Shown here piece by piece: positions 6,076 to 6,982 of a stretch of DNA of 6,982 nt (positions are counted from its first letter, which is position 1; each line of letters starts with the position of its first letter). A program made the position numbers and the translations under genes. The notes under the pieces were generated by a model. It saw only the letters and a program-made list of their open reading frames with translations, made no database searches and was not told where the DNA came from. Source of the DNA: Flammeovirgaceae bacterium (GTDB taxonomy: Bacteria > Bacteroidota > Bacteroidia > Cytophagales > Cyclobacteriaceae). Where the stretch lies: contig QIEB01000093.1 of NCBI GenBank assembly GCA_003229495.1, positions 1-6,982 on the forward strand, given 5' to 3'.

Positions 6076-6492
6076 ATGATTGGACTACTTCTCAACTCTA
6101 ATCTTAGCAAGGCCCCCATAGACCTTGCAGTATTACTGCTGCGGCTATTTTCTGGTGGTTTTATGATGACCCACGGGATACCCAAAGTGAATAAGATCCT
6201 GGGTGGTAACTTTGGGTTTGCTGACCCTTTAGGATTGGGTCCCGAGACAACACTGGTATTAATGGCTTTTGCCGAAGCGGTTTGCGGTTTGCTAGTTGTT
6301 CTCGGTTTGGGAACAAGGTGGGCAACCATTCCACTAATTATTGCTATGGGAGTAGCTGCGTTAATTCATCACGGCGCTGATCCATTCGCCACCAAAGAAA
6401 AGGCTTTGTTGTATTTGGTGATCTTTTTGTTTTTACTCCTGACTGGAGGAGGTAAGTACTCGCTGGACAGGGGGCTTTTTAGAAATGACTGA
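6076..6492 (+). CDS. DoxX family integral membrane protein
   Basis: A 138-residue membrane protein of DoxX type, of normal length. Hydrophobic segments are at about 14-32, 58-78, 82-99 and 109-124, giving the four-helix topology of the family. Recognisable sequence includes AVLLLRLFSGGFMMTHGIPKV (18-38), FADPLGLGPETTLVLMAFAE (48-67, the family's DPLGLG turn followed by the Glu-bearing helix), VLGLGTRWATIP (75-86) and LTGGGKYSLDR (122-132). DoxX proteins have been linked to thiosulfate:quinone oxidoreductase in archaea and to membrane redox or thiol stress complexes in bacteria, but most bacterial members, including this one, have no assigned reaction. The ATG at 6076 directly precedes the first conserved helix. 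Upstream is a palindromic possible operator. The TGA stop lies inside a degenerate 16-bp repeat. Confidence 0.9.
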   Translation: MIGLLLNSNLSKAPIDLAVLLLRLFSGGFMMTHGIPKVNKILGGNFGFADPLGLGPETTLVLMAFAEAVCGLLVVLGLGTRWATIPLIIAMGVAALIHHGADPFATKEKALLYLVIFLFLLLTGGGKYSLDRGLFRND

Positions 6493-6534
6493 AGTAGCGA
6501 GTGACTGAGTTAGTGAATAACTGAAAGATCCGAA
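6487..6534 (+). repeat. Degenerate 16-bp tandem repeat over the doxX stop codon
   Basis: GACTGAAGTAGCGAGT (6487-6502) and GACTGAGTTAGTGAAT (6503-6518) match at 12 of 16 positions, and a third, decayed copy begins AACTGAAAGATC (6519 on). The doxX TGA (6490-6492) is in the first copy. The unit length and the position over a stop codon match the repeat at aguA, though the sequence differs. Confidence 0.65.
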
Positions 6535-6539
6535 AACCC

Positions 6540-6569
6540 AATTCATAACTAAATAATTCATAACTTATA
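6540..6569 (+). repeat. 15-bp A/T-rich direct repeat in the doxX/beta-barrel intergenic region
   Basis: AATTCATAACTAAAT (6540-6554) and AATTCATAACTTATA (6555-6569) are adjacent and identical over the first 11 bases. They end 6 bp from the stop codon of the convergent gene. I see no hairpin terminator in the 83-bp spacer (6493-6575), which is otherwise filled by this and the preceding repeat. Confidence 0.65.
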
Positions 6570-6575
6570 ATTTAG

Positions 6576-6982
6576 CTATCTGCCACTCCATACGCCACCA
6601 AACATATAGTGCACTCCAAACTGGAAGCCAACCAGCAAGTTTGCCCTGCGTCCAAAGATGTCCTCCGCTAAATTATTTCCTTGTTTTAGGATGGCTATCA
6701 GCTCATCATTCCGCATATCTGTAAGCGAATAATTCACCCTGATTCCAGTAGTCAAATAAATATTGTGAGTCAGGTCAATGTCAACTCCAATGTTCCCTGC
6801 CAGCTGCACCTGGGTTTTTTTGAACTTTTCCAGCTCGTTGTCGGCCGCAGTACTTAGCAATTCAGTGCTGGACATGGCTGGCACATTGTAGGTGCCGTCT
6901 CCATTTTCTACCGCACCCTCCGGAATTGCCACTCCTGATGGTATTTCTTGGGTAGAAGCTGCATATTCCAGGGTTTCTCTTC
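6576..6982 (-). CDS. Outer-membrane beta-barrel protein, C-terminal part (5' end outside window)
   Basis: The minus-strand frame is open from the right edge to TAG at 6578-6576, giving about 134 C-terminal residues. The GTG at 6932 is internal because the frame continues upstream as ETLEYAASTQEIPSG. The sequence alternates polar and hydrophobic residues in beta-strand fashion: QVQLAGNIGVDIDLTHNIYL, TTGIRVNYSLTDM, RRANLLVGFQFGVHYMFGG. It ends in an aromatic-rich strand (GVHYMFG) as expected for an outer-membrane barrel recognised by the BAM complex, here followed by a short GVWSGR tail. Strand pairs with a longer acidic/Asn loop (RNDELIAILKQGNNLAEDIFG) resemble small eight-stranded barrels (OmpA/PorT-like 'outer membrane protein beta-barrel' families) common in Bacteroidota. 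The exact family and function cannot be told without the N-terminal part. It is convergent with doxX. Confidence 0.7.
   Translation of the reverse strand, partial: RETLEYAASTQEIPSGVAIPEGAVENGDGTYNVPAMSSTELLSTAADNELEKFKKTQVQLAGNIGVDIDLTHNIYLTTGIRVNYSLTDMRNDELIAILKQGNNLAEDIFGRRANLLVGFQFGVHYMFGGVWSGR

Noticed and set aside
1..6982. CRISPR array, insertion sequence, tRNA or rRNA, or a defence island
   Set aside because: No repeat-spacer pattern, transposase motifs, terminal inverted repeats with target duplications, or RNA gene structure were seen; the genes are ordinary metabolic and envelope genes.

Overview
The window looks like chromosomal DNA of a Bacteroidota bacterium, probably from a free-living or marine Cytophagia/Saprospiria/Flavobacteriia-type lineage; I cannot be more precise from sequence alone. 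The reasons are a moderate-to-low GC content, the absence of clear Shine-Dalgarno sequences, at least two exact matches to the Bacteroidota -7 promoter element TAnnTTTG, a carboxypeptidase-regulatory-like domain of the kind found on SusC-type proteins, a small DUF4870 membrane protein, and an outer-membrane beta-barrel fragment ending in an aromatic-rich strand.

Layout. (1) 1-1413, plus strand: the 3' end of aguB (N-carbamoylputrescine amidase) overlaps complete aguA (agmatine deiminase) by 8 bp. Together they convert agmatine to putrescine. The aguA stop codon lies inside a 16-bp tandem repeat. (2) 1414-3302, plus strand: after a spacer with a hairpin and a good Bacteroidota promoter comes a two-gene unit. 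It encodes a membrane-anchored or exported protein with a Glu/Pro heptad-repeat rod and a C-terminal CarbopepD_reg-like domain, followed 14 bp later by a DUF2891 putative lipoprotein. (3) 3329-3664, minus: a DUF4870 small membrane protein, convergent with the DUF2891 gene. (4) 3735-4334, plus: a hypothetical protein with two CxxC pairs, probably zinc-binding. (5) 4379-5929, minus: a complete acyl-CoA synthetase (AMP-forming). (6) 5930-6075: a divergent intergenic region with two inverted repeats and a 10-bp direct repeat, which could control the ligase and doxX. (7) 6076-6492, plus: a DoxX-family membrane protein whose stop codon also lies in a 16-bp degenerate repeat. (8) 6576-6982, minus: the C-terminal part of an outer-membrane beta-barrel protein that runs off the right edge.

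Most of the window is ordinary housekeeping or accessory chromosome. I see no mobile element, CRISPR array, tRNA or rRNA, and no clear new defence or biosynthetic system. The points most worth a second look are the TonB-like rod protein with a CarbopepD_reg domain paired with a DUF2891 lipoprotein, the two 16-bp repeats that each swallow a stop codon, and the palindromes in the ligase/doxX divergent region.
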